NCBI RefSeq assembly: GCF_004799445.1
Contig: NZ_SSNA01000179.1
Span: forward strand, 1 to 36,841
DNA: 36,841 nt
Direction of reading: 5' to 3'
DNA from: Bradyrhizobium sp.
GTDB taxonomy: Bacteria > Pseudomonadota > Alphaproteobacteria > Rhizobiales > Xanthobacteraceae
The notes beneath the pieces were generated by a model. That model made no database searches, was not told the DNA's origin, and saw only the letters and a list, made by a program, of their open reading frames with translations. Of this stretch, positions 7,407 through 15,907 are shown piece after piece (the stretch's first letter is position 1; the number at the start of each line of letters is the position of its first letter). The translations under genes were made by a program, and so were the position numbers.

Positions 7407-8273
7407 CTATTTCGTAAGCCCCAGAAATTCACTGCTGCGGGCCTTCACCTCCGCCTCACGCGTGATCCGCCCGGTCAATTGGGCCGACGCAAGCCCCTTC
7501 AAGGCCTTCGGCGGCAATCCCTCACGCAACGCTTTAAGCGTCTCATAGACCGCATGCGTCGCCGCCGCGAACGGGGCGTGGCCCTGCAACCCGACCCGCA
7601 CCCTTTGGTCCCTGAGATAGGCCGGATCGGACATGGCGTCGGGCGCGCCGCCGAGCACGATCGGCAGCGTTGTCGCCTTCACGATCGCCGCCAGTTCCGC
7701 TCGCGTTTTGAGGCCGGTGAAGAACAGGGCGTCGACGCCGGTGGCCTCATAGGCCCTGGCGCGCGCGATCGCGTCATCGAGCGAGGTGATCGATGCCGCG
7801 CCGGTGCGCCCGACGATCACGAGCGAGGCATCGCCGCGCGCATCCAGCGCAGCCTTCATCTTGCCGACGCCTTCCTCCAGCGAGATCAGCTGGGTGTTCG
7901 CCTCGCCATAGGCCTGCGGCAACAGGGTGTCCTCGATGGTGAGGCCGGCGGCGCCGGCCGTCTCCAGTTCCTCGACCGTGCGGCGGACGTTCAGCGCATT
8001 GCCGTAGCCGTGATCGGCATCGACCAGCACCGGCAATGCCGACGCGCGCGATATCCGGCGCATCTGCTCGGCGAGTTCGGAGAGTGTGATCAGTGCGATA
8101 TCGGGATCTCCGAGCACCGCAAGTGAAGCCGCTGATCCCCCGAACATGCCGAGTTCGAAGCCGAGATCCTCGGCAATTCGGATCGAAATCGCGTCATAGA
8201 CCGAACCCGGACGCACGCATGAGGGTCCAGACAGGATCGAACGCAGGGCATCGCGGCGCTTTCGAAAGGTCAT
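7407..8273 (-). CDS. Isocitrate lyase/PEP mutase superfamily enzyme (possible oxaloacetate decarboxylase)
   Basis: A 288-aa protein. The start at 8273 is preceded by AAAGGA at proper spacing; an in-frame start at 8312 would add 13 residues. Superfamily signs include PGSVYDAISIRIAEDLGFELGMFGGS, the metal-binding stretch VDADHGYGNALNV and GLTIEDT. The isocitrate lyase signature KKCGH is absent, so it is not AceA. Closely similar proteins are usually annotated as oxaloacetate decarboxylase or carboxyphosphonoenolpyruvate phosphonomutase-like; which applies here cannot be read from sequence. It is the first gene of the operon with acylphosphatase and the exported aldolase-like protein. Confidence 0.88.
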   Translation of the reverse strand: MTFRKRRDALRSILSGPSCVRPGSVYDAISIRIAEDLGFELGMFGGSAASLAVLGDPDIALITLSELAEQMRRISRASALPVLVDADHGYGNALNVRRTVEELETAGAAGLTIEDTLLPQAYGEANTQLISLEEGVGKMKAALDARGDASLVIVGRTGAASITSLDDAIARARAYEATGVDALFFTGLKTRAELAAIVKATTLPIVLGGAPDAMSDPAYLRDQRVRVGLQGHAPFAAATHAVYETLKALREGLPPKALKGLASAQLTGRITREAEVKARSSEFLGLTK

Positions 8274-8499
8274 CGCAAATTCCTTTGGTAGCTTGCGCGG
8301 AATGCCCGCCAAAGCGCGTGCTCATATTGCGTTTATCTGGACGGCGCGATCAGAGCAACACGACGAGGGGTATGAACCCTCCAACACTCCCCTGGCCCTG
8401 GATTGGTAACAAAATTTGCAGACCCCGGGCCGGTTGCGATGAAGCGAGGTCGAGGCGCATAGTGCAGCTCACCCCTCAACCGACTTTGGAGAACGCAGG

Positions 8500-9189
8500 A
8501 TGGGCGTGGTCGAGGTTACATATTTCTCTGATGTCTTGTGCGTCTGGGCATATGTTTCGCAGGCTCGCGTGGGCGCAGTCAGAGAAAAATTCGGCGATGC
8601 CGTTCGGATAAAGCATCAGTTCTGCTCGGTGTTCGGCGATACCGCCCGCAAGATATCCACGACCTGGAAAGGCAAAGGCGAATATGACGGGTTCAACGCG
8701 CATTTGCGGCAGGTGGCGGCGCGGTTTCCGCATATCGAACTTCATCCAGAGGTTTGGTTGAAAACGCGCCCCGCGACATCGACTAGCCCACATTTGTTCA
8801 TGAAAGCGCTTCAGCAGTGGGAACACGATTCCGGGACGGCACGAAATCGGCCTTCAGAGAGCATTTTCGATCAGGTGCTTTGGGCTTTCCGCTGTGCATT
8901 TTTTCGAGACTGCGGAGACATTGCGAACTGGGACGTTCAATGCGAGATAGCCGAATCTTTCGGTGTCGATATTGGCGCGATCGAAAAATGCATGCACAAT
9001 GGTAGTGCATTCGCCCGCCTGGATGCCGACTATCAAGATGCCGACAAAATGCGGATAGAAGGCAGTCCAAGTTTCGTGCTGAACGAGGGACGCCAGAAGC
9101 TCTACGGCAATATCGGATTCCGTTTGATCGAAGCGAATATTCAAGAGCTCTTGCGGGCGCCTCAGATTGAGGAAGCCAGTTGGTGCTGA
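8500..9189 (+). CDS. DsbA-family (2-hydroxychromene-2-carboxylate isomerase-like) protein
   Basis: A 229-aa protein with a DsbA/kappa-GST thioredoxin-fold layout: strand EVTYFSDVLCVWAYV at the N-terminus, a helical insertion, and the cis-proline loop GSPSFVLNEGRQKLYGN near residue 190. The active-site position reads C14-V-W-A, so there is one thiol rather than a CXXC pair; it is unlikely to be a disulfide oxidase of the usual kind. There is no signal peptide, so it should be cytosolic. Codon use looks less GC-biased than neighbouring genes, hinting at a different origin. It stands alone between divergent and convergent genes. Confidence 0.82.
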   Translation: MGVVEVTYFSDVLCVWAYVSQARVGAVREKFGDAVRIKHQFCSVFGDTARKISTTWKGKGEYDGFNAHLRQVAARFPHIELHPEVWLKTRPATSTSPHLFMKALQQWEHDSGTARNRPSESIFDQVLWAFRCAFFRDCGDIANWDVQCEIAESFGVDIGAIEKCMHNGSAFARLDADYQDADKMRIEGSPSFVLNEGRQKLYGNIGFRLIEANIQELLRAPQIEEASWC

Positions 9190-9226
9190 CCCCCAACGCA
9201 GGTCGGAAATGGCAACGGAACTCGCC

Positions 9227-11242
9227 CTATGCGAATTCGAGAATGAGCGCGTCGACAGCCAGCGTGGCGCCCGCGGTCGCGTGAATCTTCTTCACCGTGC
9301 CGTCGCGTTCGGCGCGCAGCACGTTCTGCATCTTCATCGCTTCCACCACGGCCAGCGTTTCGCCGGCCTTGACCTCCTGGCCCTCGGCGACCGCAATCGA
9401 CACCACCAGCCCGGGCATCGGGCACAGCAATTTCTTTCCGGTATCGGCCGCGGTGGTCACCGGCATTAGCCGGGCGGCCGTCGCCTCGGACTCGGTGAAG
9501 ACCTTGACCGAGACCTCATATCCCTGATGCGCGAGCCGGAAGCCGTTGGGAACAGGCCGCACCTGCATCGCGACCAATTGGCCGTCGACCGTGCCCTGCC
9601 AGACGGGAGTGCCCGGCGTCCAGGGCGAAACCAGGTGGTGCGGTTGGCCGAGCGCCCCACCGGGGTCGACAAAGCGCACCGCCAGACCTTCGGCCTCGCG
9701 CGCGATATCGAGCGCGATTTCGTCGCGATCGAGCCATACCGCGCGGCGGCGTTCGCGCTGCACGGGCCGGCTGATCATCTGGCCGGAGATCTGCCGCTTG
9801 CGTTCCCCGAGCACATGGTCGACCGCGGCAGCGACCGCCGCCAGCCGGCGCGCAACCTCGCCCTCCGGCACACGAACCGCAAATCCCCTCGGAAACTCCT
9901 CCGCTATGAAGCCGGTGGAGAGCTTGCCCTCACGCCAGCGCGGGTGATTCATCAGCGCCGACAGGAACGGAATGTTGTGGCGAATGCCGTCGATGTAGAA
10001 GGAATCCAGCGCGATCGACTGCGCCTCGATCGCCGCGGCGCGCGATGGCGCGTGGGTGACGAGCTTGGCGATCATCGGATCGTAATAGATCGAGATCTCG
10101 CCGCCTTCCTGCACGCCGGTGTCGTTGCGCACCGTAATCCCATCGACGCTGCTCTCGGCCGGCGGACGATATTTGACCAGCCGCCCGATCGAAGGCAGGA
10201 AATTGCGGAACGGATCCTCGGCATAGACCCGCGACTCGACCGCCCATCCGGTCAGCTGCACGTCCTTTTGCGAAAGCGCGAGCTTCTCGCCGGCCGCAAC
10301 CCGGATCATCTGCTCGACCAAATCGATGCCGGTGATCAATTCGGTCACGGGATGCTCGACCTGCAGCCGCGTGTTCATCTCCAGGAAGTAGAAGCTCTTG
10401 TCCTGGCCGGCGACGAATTCGACGGTGCCGGCGGAATCGTAGTTCACCGCCTTCGCCAGCGCGACCGCCTGCTCGCCCATCCTGCGGCGGGTAGTCTCGT
10501 CGAGCAGCGGCGACGGCGCTTCCTCGATCACCTTCTGATTGCGGCGCTGGATGGAACATTCGCGCTCGCCGAGATGGATCACATTGCCGTGCTTGTCGCC
10601 GAGTACCTGAATCTCGATGTGGCGGGGATCGACGATGAATTTTTCGATGAAGATCCGGTCGTCGCCGAACGATGCCTTGGCTTCGGCCCTGGCGAGACCA
10701 AATCCTTCGGCGACCTCGGAAGTCGAACGCGCGATCCGCATTCCCTTGCCGCCGCCGCCGGCGGAAGCCTTGATCATGACGGGATAGCCGATCGCGTCCG
10801 CGATCTTCACGGCGTGCCTCTCGTCCTCGATCACGCCGAGATGCCCCGGCACGGTCGACACATCGGCCTTCGCCGCGGCTTTCTTCGACTCGATCTTGTC
10901 GCCCATCGCGGCGATCGCGCCGGGATTGGGGCCGATGAAGACGATGCCGGCCTTGGCAAGCTCGCGCGGAAAGGCCTCGCGTTCGGAAAGGAATCCGTAA
11001 CCGGGATGCACGGCTTCTGCGCCGGTCTTGCGGCAAGCCTCGACGATCTTGTCGATCAAAAGATAGCTTTCAGCGGCCGCCGGCGGTCCAATCAGGACCG
11101 CCTGGTCGGCCATTTCGACGTGAAGGGCGTCGCGGTCGGCTTCGGAATAGACCGCGACAGTCTCAATCCCCATGCGGCGGGCAGTTTTGATGACCCGGCA
11201 GGCGATCTCGCCGCGATTTGCGATCAGAATTCGTTTGAACAT
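9227..11242 (-). CDS. pccA: Acetyl/propionyl-CoA carboxylase, biotin-containing alpha subunit
   Basis: A 671-aa protein starting MFKRILIANRGEIACRVIKTA, the canonical biotin carboxylase N-terminus; the frame runs open further upstream but without family sequence. The order is biotin carboxylase N-domain, ATP-grasp domain (KASAGGGGKGMRIA, EMNTRLQVEHPVTE), C-domain, a BT-type linker domain, and a C-terminal biotinyl domain with the biotin lysine in EAMKMQN. Such subunits pair with a carboxyltransferase beta subunit to make methylmalonyl-CoA from propionyl-CoA. The beta subunit is not in the window. The layout matches PccA, though MccA or AccA3-type paralogues look similar. Confidence 0.94.
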   Translation of the reverse strand: MFKRILIANRGEIACRVIKTARRMGIETVAVYSEADRDALHVEMADQAVLIGPPAAAESYLLIDKIVEACRKTGAEAVHPGYGFLSEREAFPRELAKAGIVFIGPNPGAIAAMGDKIESKKAAAKADVSTVPGHLGVIEDERHAVKIADAIGYPVMIKASAGGGGKGMRIARSTSEVAEGFGLARAEAKASFGDDRIFIEKFIVDPRHIEIQVLGDKHGNVIHLGERECSIQRRNQKVIEEAPSPLLDETTRRRMGEQAVALAKAVNYDSAGTVEFVAGQDKSFYFLEMNTRLQVEHPVTELITGIDLVEQMIRVAAGEKLALSQKDVQLTGWAVESRVYAEDPFRNFLPSIGRLVKYRPPAESSVDGITVRNDTGVQEGGEISIYYDPMIAKLVTHAPSRAAAIEAQSIALDSFYIDGIRHNIPFLSALMNHPRWREGKLSTGFIAEEFPRGFAVRVPEGEVARRLAAVAAAVDHVLGERKRQISGQMISRPVQRERRRAVWLDRDEIALDIAREAEGLAVRFVDPGGALGQPHHLVSPWTPGTPVWQGTVDGQLVAMQVRPVPNGFRLAHQGYEVSVKVFTESEATAARLMPVTTAADTGKKLLCPMPGLVVSIAVAEGQEVKAGETLAVVEAMKMQNVLRAERDGTVKKIHATAGATLAVDALILEFA

Positions 11243-11506
11243 ATGCTGGCTTACTTGCAACCTCTGGGGCGGGACCGCCCCCCGCAATCTGGCACGCGGG
11301 GACGGACGTAACAATTCCGTCGTACAGCAAAACCAGAGCGAGGCAACGACAGATATGCCCGAAAACCGATTCTCCAGCAGCTGCCATGCGCTGGCCCCCT
11401 GCCGGGGCTTGCCCCGCAAGCCCCGCTAAATGCGGTTTGGTCCGACCTTCACCCGTACCCTAGAATGCAGTTATCGTGTTCCCTCACCGCAAGAGCCTGA
11501 CGATTG

Positions 11507-12259
11507 ATGCGTTGGTTTATCCTGATACTGTTGATTTTCGCAGCCAGCCAAAGCTTCGCCGCCAGCCCGATTGTCAGGGACGGCGGCACCATCGAGCTCA
11601 CCGATGCAACCTACCGGCTTGACGGCATCGACGCGCCGGCATTTGACCAGCTGTGCATCGATGATCACGCCGACAGCTGGACTTGCGGCGTTGAAGCGCG
11701 CGATCAACTGGCCAGCCTGATCGCCGGGCGCGAGGTGCATTGTGACGATCTCGGCGCTGACGCCACCGCCAAGAACCGGCATATCGGTGTTTGCACCGTC
11801 GAAGGCGAAACCCTAAGCCTGAACCAGCTCCTTGTCCGCCAGGGCTTTGCCCTGAATTTCGAGCCCTCCGCAAAAGGGCGATTCAGGGAGGACGAAGCCG
11901 GCGCGAAAGACAACCGCCGAGGGCTTTGGAAGGGCTGCTTTGCCGCGCCGCAGGAATTCCGCGGTGGAAAAAAGGACGGCGCCCTGCTGGGAGGGTCATG
12001 CCGGGCCGACAAGGATCGCGAAATCCGCGAGGTGCTGTTTCCCGAATATCCCGCGATGCCGCCAGGTTGCAGCATCAAGGGCAAAATTGCCTTGCGCGCG
12101 CGCGTCACCGGCAATGTGGGCATTTATCACCTGCAGGCGTGTCGCAGTTATCCGGCGCTCACGAAGCCCGATCGCTGGTTCTGTTCCGAGGATGATGCGA
12201 AGGCCGCCGGATTTCGCAAAGCCTATAATTGTCGGCCCATGGTCCGCCAACGCACGTAG
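11507..12259 (+). CDS. Secreted staphylococcal-nuclease-fold protein with degenerate active site
   Basis: A 250-aa protein from ATG 11507, with a TTG just before it. Residues 1-19 form a signal peptide ([17 protein letters not shown]), followed by a thermonuclease (SNase) OB-fold: [29 protein letters not shown], then [14 protein letters not shown] and the closing GLWKGCF. Compared with active SNases, the metal-site DGDT reads DGGT and the general-base glutamate of GIDAPE is alanine; the second arginine region reads KNRHIGVC. The C-terminal ~90 residues are Cys-containing and not recognised ([18 protein letters not shown] onward). It may bind rather than cut. It runs in the same direction as the phosphatase gene that follows. 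Confidence 0.8.
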   Translation: MRWFILILLIFAASQSFAASPIVRDGGTIELTDATYRLDGIDAPAFDQLCIDDHADSWTCGVEARDQLASLIAGREVHCDDLGADATAKNRHIGVCTVEGETLSLNQLLVRQGFALNFEPSAKGRFREDEAGAKDNRRGLWKGCFAAPQEFRGGKKDGALLGGSCRADKDREIREVLFPEYPAMPPGCSIKGKIALRARVTGNVGIYHLQACRSYPALTKPDRWFCSEDDAKAAGFRKAYNCRPMVRQRT

Positions 12260-12334
12260 CAATTCCATCACACCGCAGAACTAGAAAGAGGCGACGGCAA
12301 TATGCCGCAAGTCCGCGTCCTGGAGGAGATTTTC

Positions 12335-14182
12335 ATGCGCCGCTTCGTCGTCACGTTGTCTCTCGGCCTGATATTGGCGTCCGCCGGCACGGCATTTGCG
12401 CAAAACGGCACGCCGCATAACGTCATCCTGTTCGTCCCGGACGGATTGCGCGGGCGGATCGTGACGACCGAGACGGCGCCTGCGATGGCCGCGGTCCGCG
12501 ACACCGGCGTCAATTTCAGGAACTCCCATTCGCTGTTTCCGACCTTTACCACCGCCAACGCGTCGGCGATGGCCACCGGTCACTACCTCGGCGATACCGG
12601 CGACTTCTCGAACACGATCTATACCGGTTATCCCGTTGCGCCTGCGGACGGGACCGTCACGCCGTTTCTCGAGGTCGATCCGGTGATCCTCGACGCCGAC
12701 GAGCATTTCGGCGGCGATTACCTGAACGCGGAAACCATCCTCAAGATGGCGCGCGCCAAAGGTTTCAGCACGGCCGCACTCGGCAAGCTCGGTCCCACCC
12801 TGATTTTCGATCACACCGACAAGACCGGCGCCGATGGCTTGCATTCAATCGTGATCGACGACGCCACCGGCGGCAAGAACGGCGTTCCGCTTTCCGACGA
12901 AACGAAAGCGGCGCTGGCCAAAGCCGGTCTTCCGCTCGCAACGTCCGCCCGCGGCGACAACGGCAAGGCCGGCGACGCCAGGACGCCCGGCACCGTTGTG
13001 GCGAACACTGCGCAGCAGGCTTATTTCGCCGATGTCGCCGCCCGGGTCGTGCTGCCGATGTTCAAGGCGCGCAACAAGCCATTCGTGCTGGTGTTCTGGT
13101 CGCGCGATCCCGACGGCAGCCAGCACAACAATGGCGACAGCCTCAACACCGTGACACCCGGCATCAACGGCCCCACCTCGCTGGCCGGCATCAAAAATGC
13201 CGACAACAATCTGGCGCAGCTGCGCAAGGCGCTCGACGATCTCAGCCTCGCTGCCAGTACCAACATCATCATCGCTTCCGATCACGGTTTCTCGACGATC
13301 TCAAAGCAGAGCAAGACCAGTCCCGCGGCGAAGATCAGTTATGACGATACACCGACGGATTTCCTGCCGATGGGCTTTCTGGCCATCGATCTGGCCAGGG
13401 CGCTCGATCTGCCGCTGTTCGATCCCAACGACAAGAACGCACGGGTGGCCGGGACCGCCCATCCCAAGGCCGGAAACGGCCTTTTGGGACAGGACCCAGC
13501 CAAACCCGACCTGGTGGTAGCCACCAATGGCGGATCGGACCTGCTCTATTTGCCGAACCGGGACAAGAAGCTGGCCCAGCGCGCCATCAAAGCGTTGCTG
13601 GAGCAGGATTACGTCAGCGGACTGTTCGTGGACGATAAGCTCGGGCGCTTTCCCGGCACGCTGCCGATGTCGCAGGTCGGCCTCAAGGGCTCGGCGGTAA
13701 CCCCTAGCCCGTCGATCGTGGTCAATTTCCGTTCCTATGTGGAGGGATGCGACGTGCCTACCAATTGCTCGGTCGAGGTCGCCGATACCGTGCTGCGCCA
13801 GGGCCAGGGCATGCACGGCAGTTTCGGCCGCGGCGACACCTTGAATTTCATGGCGGCGATCGGACCGGATTTCAAAGCCGGCTATACCGATCCGTTGCCG
13901 GTCAGCAATGCGGATATCGGCATGACCATCACCCAACTGCTGGGGTTGCGCCCGGCTGGCGCCGGCGGATTGACGGGCCGGGTGATGTCGGAGGCCTTGC
14001 CGAACGGGGTCATCCCCGGGGCCGCCGACGGAACCATCGTTTCCCAGCCTGCGGCGAACGGCCTGCGGACGGTGCTGAAATTCCAGCGCGTGTTATCGCA
14101 GCGCTATTTCGACGTGGCCGGTTTTCCGGGCCGGACCGTCGGGCTTGATGCTGACGCCGGCAAACAAACGGCTGGGAAGTAA
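12335..14182 (+). CDS. Secreted alkaline phosphatase superfamily (nucleotide pyrophosphatase/phosphodiesterase-like) enzyme
   Basis: About 615 aa from ATG 12335, chosen because GGAGGAG sits six bases upstream and the residues that follow form a signal peptide (RRFVVTLSLGLILASAGTAFA). The mature protein has the alkaline phosphatase metal core: NVILFVPDGLRG with the first metal Asp, the nucleophile region FPTFTTANASAMATGHYLGDTG, and the second-metal IIASDHGFSTIS, with a further His in GMHGSFGRGDT. This order fits type I phosphodiesterase/nucleotide pyrophosphatase or phosphonoacetate-hydrolase-like enzymes working in the periplasm on phosphoesters. The exact substrate is open. An alternative start at 12302 adds 11 residues before the signal. 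Confidence 0.88.
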   Translation: MRRFVVTLSLGLILASAGTAFAQNGTPHNVILFVPDGLRGRIVTTETAPAMAAVRDTGVNFRNSHSLFPTFTTANASAMATGHYLGDTGDFSNTIYTGYPVAPADGTVTPFLEVDPVILDADEHFGGDYLNAETILKMARAKGFSTAALGKLGPTLIFDHTDKTGADGLHSIVIDDATGGKNGVPLSDETKAALAKAGLPLATSARGDNGKAGDARTPGTVVANTAQQAYFADVAARVVLPMFKARNKPFVLVFWSRDPDGSQHNNGDSLNTVTPGINGPTSLAGIKNADNNLAQLRKALDDLSLAASTNIIIASDHGFSTISKQSKTSPAAKISYDDTPTDFLPMGFLAIDLARALDLPLFDPNDKNARVAGTAHPKAGNGLLGQDPAKPDLVVATNGGSDLLYLPNRDKKLAQRAIKALLEQDYVSGLFVDDKLGRFPGTLPMSQVGLKGSAVTPSPSIVVNFRSYVEGCDVPTNCSVEVADTVLRQGQGMHGSFGRGDTLNFMAAIGPDFKAGYTDPLPVSNADIGMTITQLLGLRPAGAGGLTGRVMSEALPNGVIPGAADGTIVSQPAANGLRTVLKFQRVLSQRYFDVAGFPGRTVGLDADAGKQTAGK

Positions 14183-14219
14183 CCCGCCGTTGCAAGCCCG
14201 CCAGTCGTTTGGGCTGAAT

Positions 14220-14798
14220 TCACATACCGATGTCGAAGACGTTCGGCAGCTGGGTAAACGGCAGCGTCGCGCCGACGACAGTAGCCACTAGCGTCATCAG
14301 GGTACGGTTGCCGCGGCGCTTGCCGCGCATCTGGCTTGCGATCCACTCCAGCACTTCGGTATCGACATTGACCGCCTTCGTGGGCGCCCAGCTTTCGATT
14401 GATGTTTCCGGCGACAGCGCGACGGTGCGCGGTGGCACCGGCAGGCCGGACTCGGATGCCGCGTGATGCACCACCGCCTTGGCCAGCAGGTCGTCGAAAC
14501 GTCCATTGTCGCTGCGTTCGGCGGCGGCATCGTCGATCTCAAACAGCGCTTCGGCCTCGGCCCGGCTGACCGGCTGATGCTCGACCGCAGTCGCTGTCAG
14601 GATGCGGGCGCACCAGGCGGCGTCATCGGCGTCCAGCGCGCGGGAGAAATGAACACGGCCCCTGGTGGTGGGCCCTTCACCGGTAATCACGCCGTCGCGC
14701 ACGACGGCCAGGGCAAGAGCAGAGGTGTTCCGGCAGGAAATGTCAGAAGGCTCGAGGGCGGATGTGGCTTCGGCGGCGGACGCTAAGGGGGCGGACAT
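14220..14798 (-). CDS. Conserved-type hypothetical protein downstream of a CtrA box
   Basis: A 192-aa protein I cannot assign. It is acidic and Ala-rich over most of its length, with a block rich in charged residues (HQPVSRAEAEALFEIDDAAAERSDNGRFDDLLAKAVVHHA), a basic stretch QMRGKRRGNR near residue 160, and a hydrophobic C-terminal segment (LMTLVATVVGATLPF) that may be a tail anchor. A perfect CtrA box lies 52 bases upstream of its start, the usual distance for an activating site. It converges with the phosphatase gene. Coding is supported by length, GC pattern and a start at the edge of a clear intergenic region. Confidence 0.75.
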   Translation of the reverse strand: MSAPLASAAEATSALEPSDISCRNTSALALAVVRDGVITGEGPTTRGRVHFSRALDADDAAWCARILTATAVEHQPVSRAEAEALFEIDDAAAERSDNGRFDDLLAKAVVHHAASESGLPVPPRTVALSPETSIESWAPTKAVNVDTEVLEWIASQMRGKRRGNRTLMTLVATVVGATLPFTQLPNVFDIGM

Positions 14799-14850
14799 TG
14801 GTAGTTTCTCTTCTCATTTTTTGTTCTGGGCGAACCTTTGCCTGCAGGCG

Positions 14851-14866
14851 TTAACGAGTGGTTAAC
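14851..14866. promoter_or_regulatory. Perfect CtrA-type box
   Basis: The bases read TTAA, CGAGTGG, TTAAC, an exact match to TTAA-N7-TTAAC, and the opposite strand reads TTAA-N7-TTAAC as well. It sits 52 bases upstream of the 14220-14798 gene and more than 300 bases upstream of the peroxiredoxin gene. The rest of the 378-base gap (14799-15176) holds the CRP-like palindrome listed separately and no convincing gene. Confidence 0.65.
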
Positions 14867-14915
14867 GATTCGAAGCTTGGTTCGCGAGACTTTTACATGG
14901 TTGCGGATTTGTCGC

Positions 14916-14931
14916 TGTGACATCGGTCACG
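14916..14931. promoter_or_regulatory. Candidate CRP/FNR-family binding palindrome
   Basis: The bases read TGTGA, six bases, TCACG, one base off the CRP consensus TGTGA-N6-TCACA. It is in the intergenic region between the CtrA-box gene and the peroxiredoxin gene. Which gene it serves, if any, is unclear, and such half-conserved palindromes can occur by chance. Confidence 0.35.
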
Positions 14932-15176
14932 GTTCAAGAGATCGCAAGCAAGCCGGGCGTGTTGGGCGCCATAAAAGGCAATATCGGGGCGGTCGGAGCT
15001 TATATGGCGAACGGGTTTGTTTCGCCGCACAGGCGCAGGTCAAAAAAAGGTGCTAGGAGTTCCCTCGACGTGAGAAATATCTACCCTTTTTGCGACGGTC
15101 ATTCCGTTCGGCAATTCCCGCCTTTATATTGAAACATTAAGATTCACCTGTAACTTGAATGGCATGAGGTCGCGAT

Positions 15177-15836
15177 ATGGCACTCCAGATTGGCGCAATG
15201 GCCCCGGATTTCGAGGCTGAAACCACCGAGGGCAAGATCAAATTCCATGACTGGATCGGCAACAGCTGGGCGCTTCTGTTCTCGCATCCCAAGGATTTTA
15301 CGCCGGTCTGCACCACCGAGCTCGGCGCGCTGGCCCGGCTGAAGCCGGAGTTCGACAAGCGCGGCGTCAAGCTGATGGGGCTTTCCGTCGATCCCGTCGA
15401 CAAGCACGCCAAGTGGTCGGAGGATATTCGGGAGACGCAGGGCGCGGCGCCGAATTATCCGATGATCGGCGACACCGACTACAACGTGTCGAAGCTCTAC
15501 GACATGCTGCCGGCCGCAATCTCGGGCGACCCGTCCAAGCGGACCGCGGCCGACAACCAGACCGTCCGCAATGTCTTCATCATCGGGCCGGACAAGAAGA
15601 TAAAACTGGTGCTGGTCTATCCGATGACGACGGGGCGCAATTTCCAGGAGATATTGCGCGTGATCGATTCGCTGCAGATGACCGCCAAGCATCGCGTGGC
15701 GACACCCGCCGACTGGAAACAGGGCGACGACGTGATCATCGCGGGCTCGGTCTCCGACGACGAGGCCAAGACCATCTATCCGGCGGGCTGGAAGGCGCCG
15801 AAGCCGTATCTGCGGATCGTGCCACAGCCGAAGTGA
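15177..15836 (+). CDS. 1-Cys peroxiredoxin (Prx6 subfamily)
   Basis: A 219-aa peroxidase that reduces hydrogen peroxide and organic peroxides in the cytosol. The active site PVCTTE contains Cys45, the only cysteine in the protein, so it uses the 1-Cys mechanism. The N-terminus (IGAMAPDFEAETTEGKI) and the long C-terminal dimer arm (TPADWKQGDDVIIAGSVSDDEAK, ending KPYLRIVPQPK) are typical of the Prx6 subfamily. TGAGGT lies upstream of the ATG at good spacing. A strong symmetric terminator follows 20 bases after the stop. Confidence 0.95.
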   Translation: MALQIGAMAPDFEAETTEGKIKFHDWIGNSWALLFSHPKDFTPVCTTELGALARLKPEFDKRGVKLMGLSVDPVDKHAKWSEDIRETQGAAPNYPMIGDTDYNVSKLYDMLPAAISGDPSKRTAADNQTVRNVFIIGPDKKIKLVLVYPMTTGRNFQEILRVIDSLQMTAKHRVATPADWKQGDDVIIAGSVSDDEAKTIYPAGWKAPKPYLRIVPQPK

Positions 15837-15855
15837 CGGCCGGACGTGATAAGAC

Positions 15856-15885
15856 AAAAAGGGACGCTATCGGCGTCCCTTTTTT
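15856..15885. terminator. Bidirectional rho-independent terminator
   Basis: A perfect GGGACGC/GCGTCCC stem (15861-15867 and 15873-15879) with a 5-base loop is flanked by five A on the left and six T on the right. It therefore works on either strand. It serves the peroxiredoxin gene on the plus strand and the convergent DUF2177 gene on the minus strand. Confidence 0.88.
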
Positions 15886-15907
15886 CGTTGTCGCTCGTGC
15901 ACGGCAG

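Noticed and set aside
9527..11311. A 594-aa open frame on the plus strand
   Set aside because: It lies entirely antisense to the well-supported carboxylase subunit gene and its translation has the Arg/His/Asp-rich composition of a GC-rich shadow frame.
11403..11425. A perfect 10-bp stem CGGGGCTTGC/GCAAGCCCCG with a 3-base loop
   Set aside because: It lies between divergent genes and has no T run on either side, so it is not a terminator; a short repeat fragment is more likely.
14838..15132. Two short plus-strand frames between the CtrA-box gene and the peroxiredoxin gene
   Set aside because: No ribosome site, no recognisable sequence, and they cross regulatory-looking palindromes.
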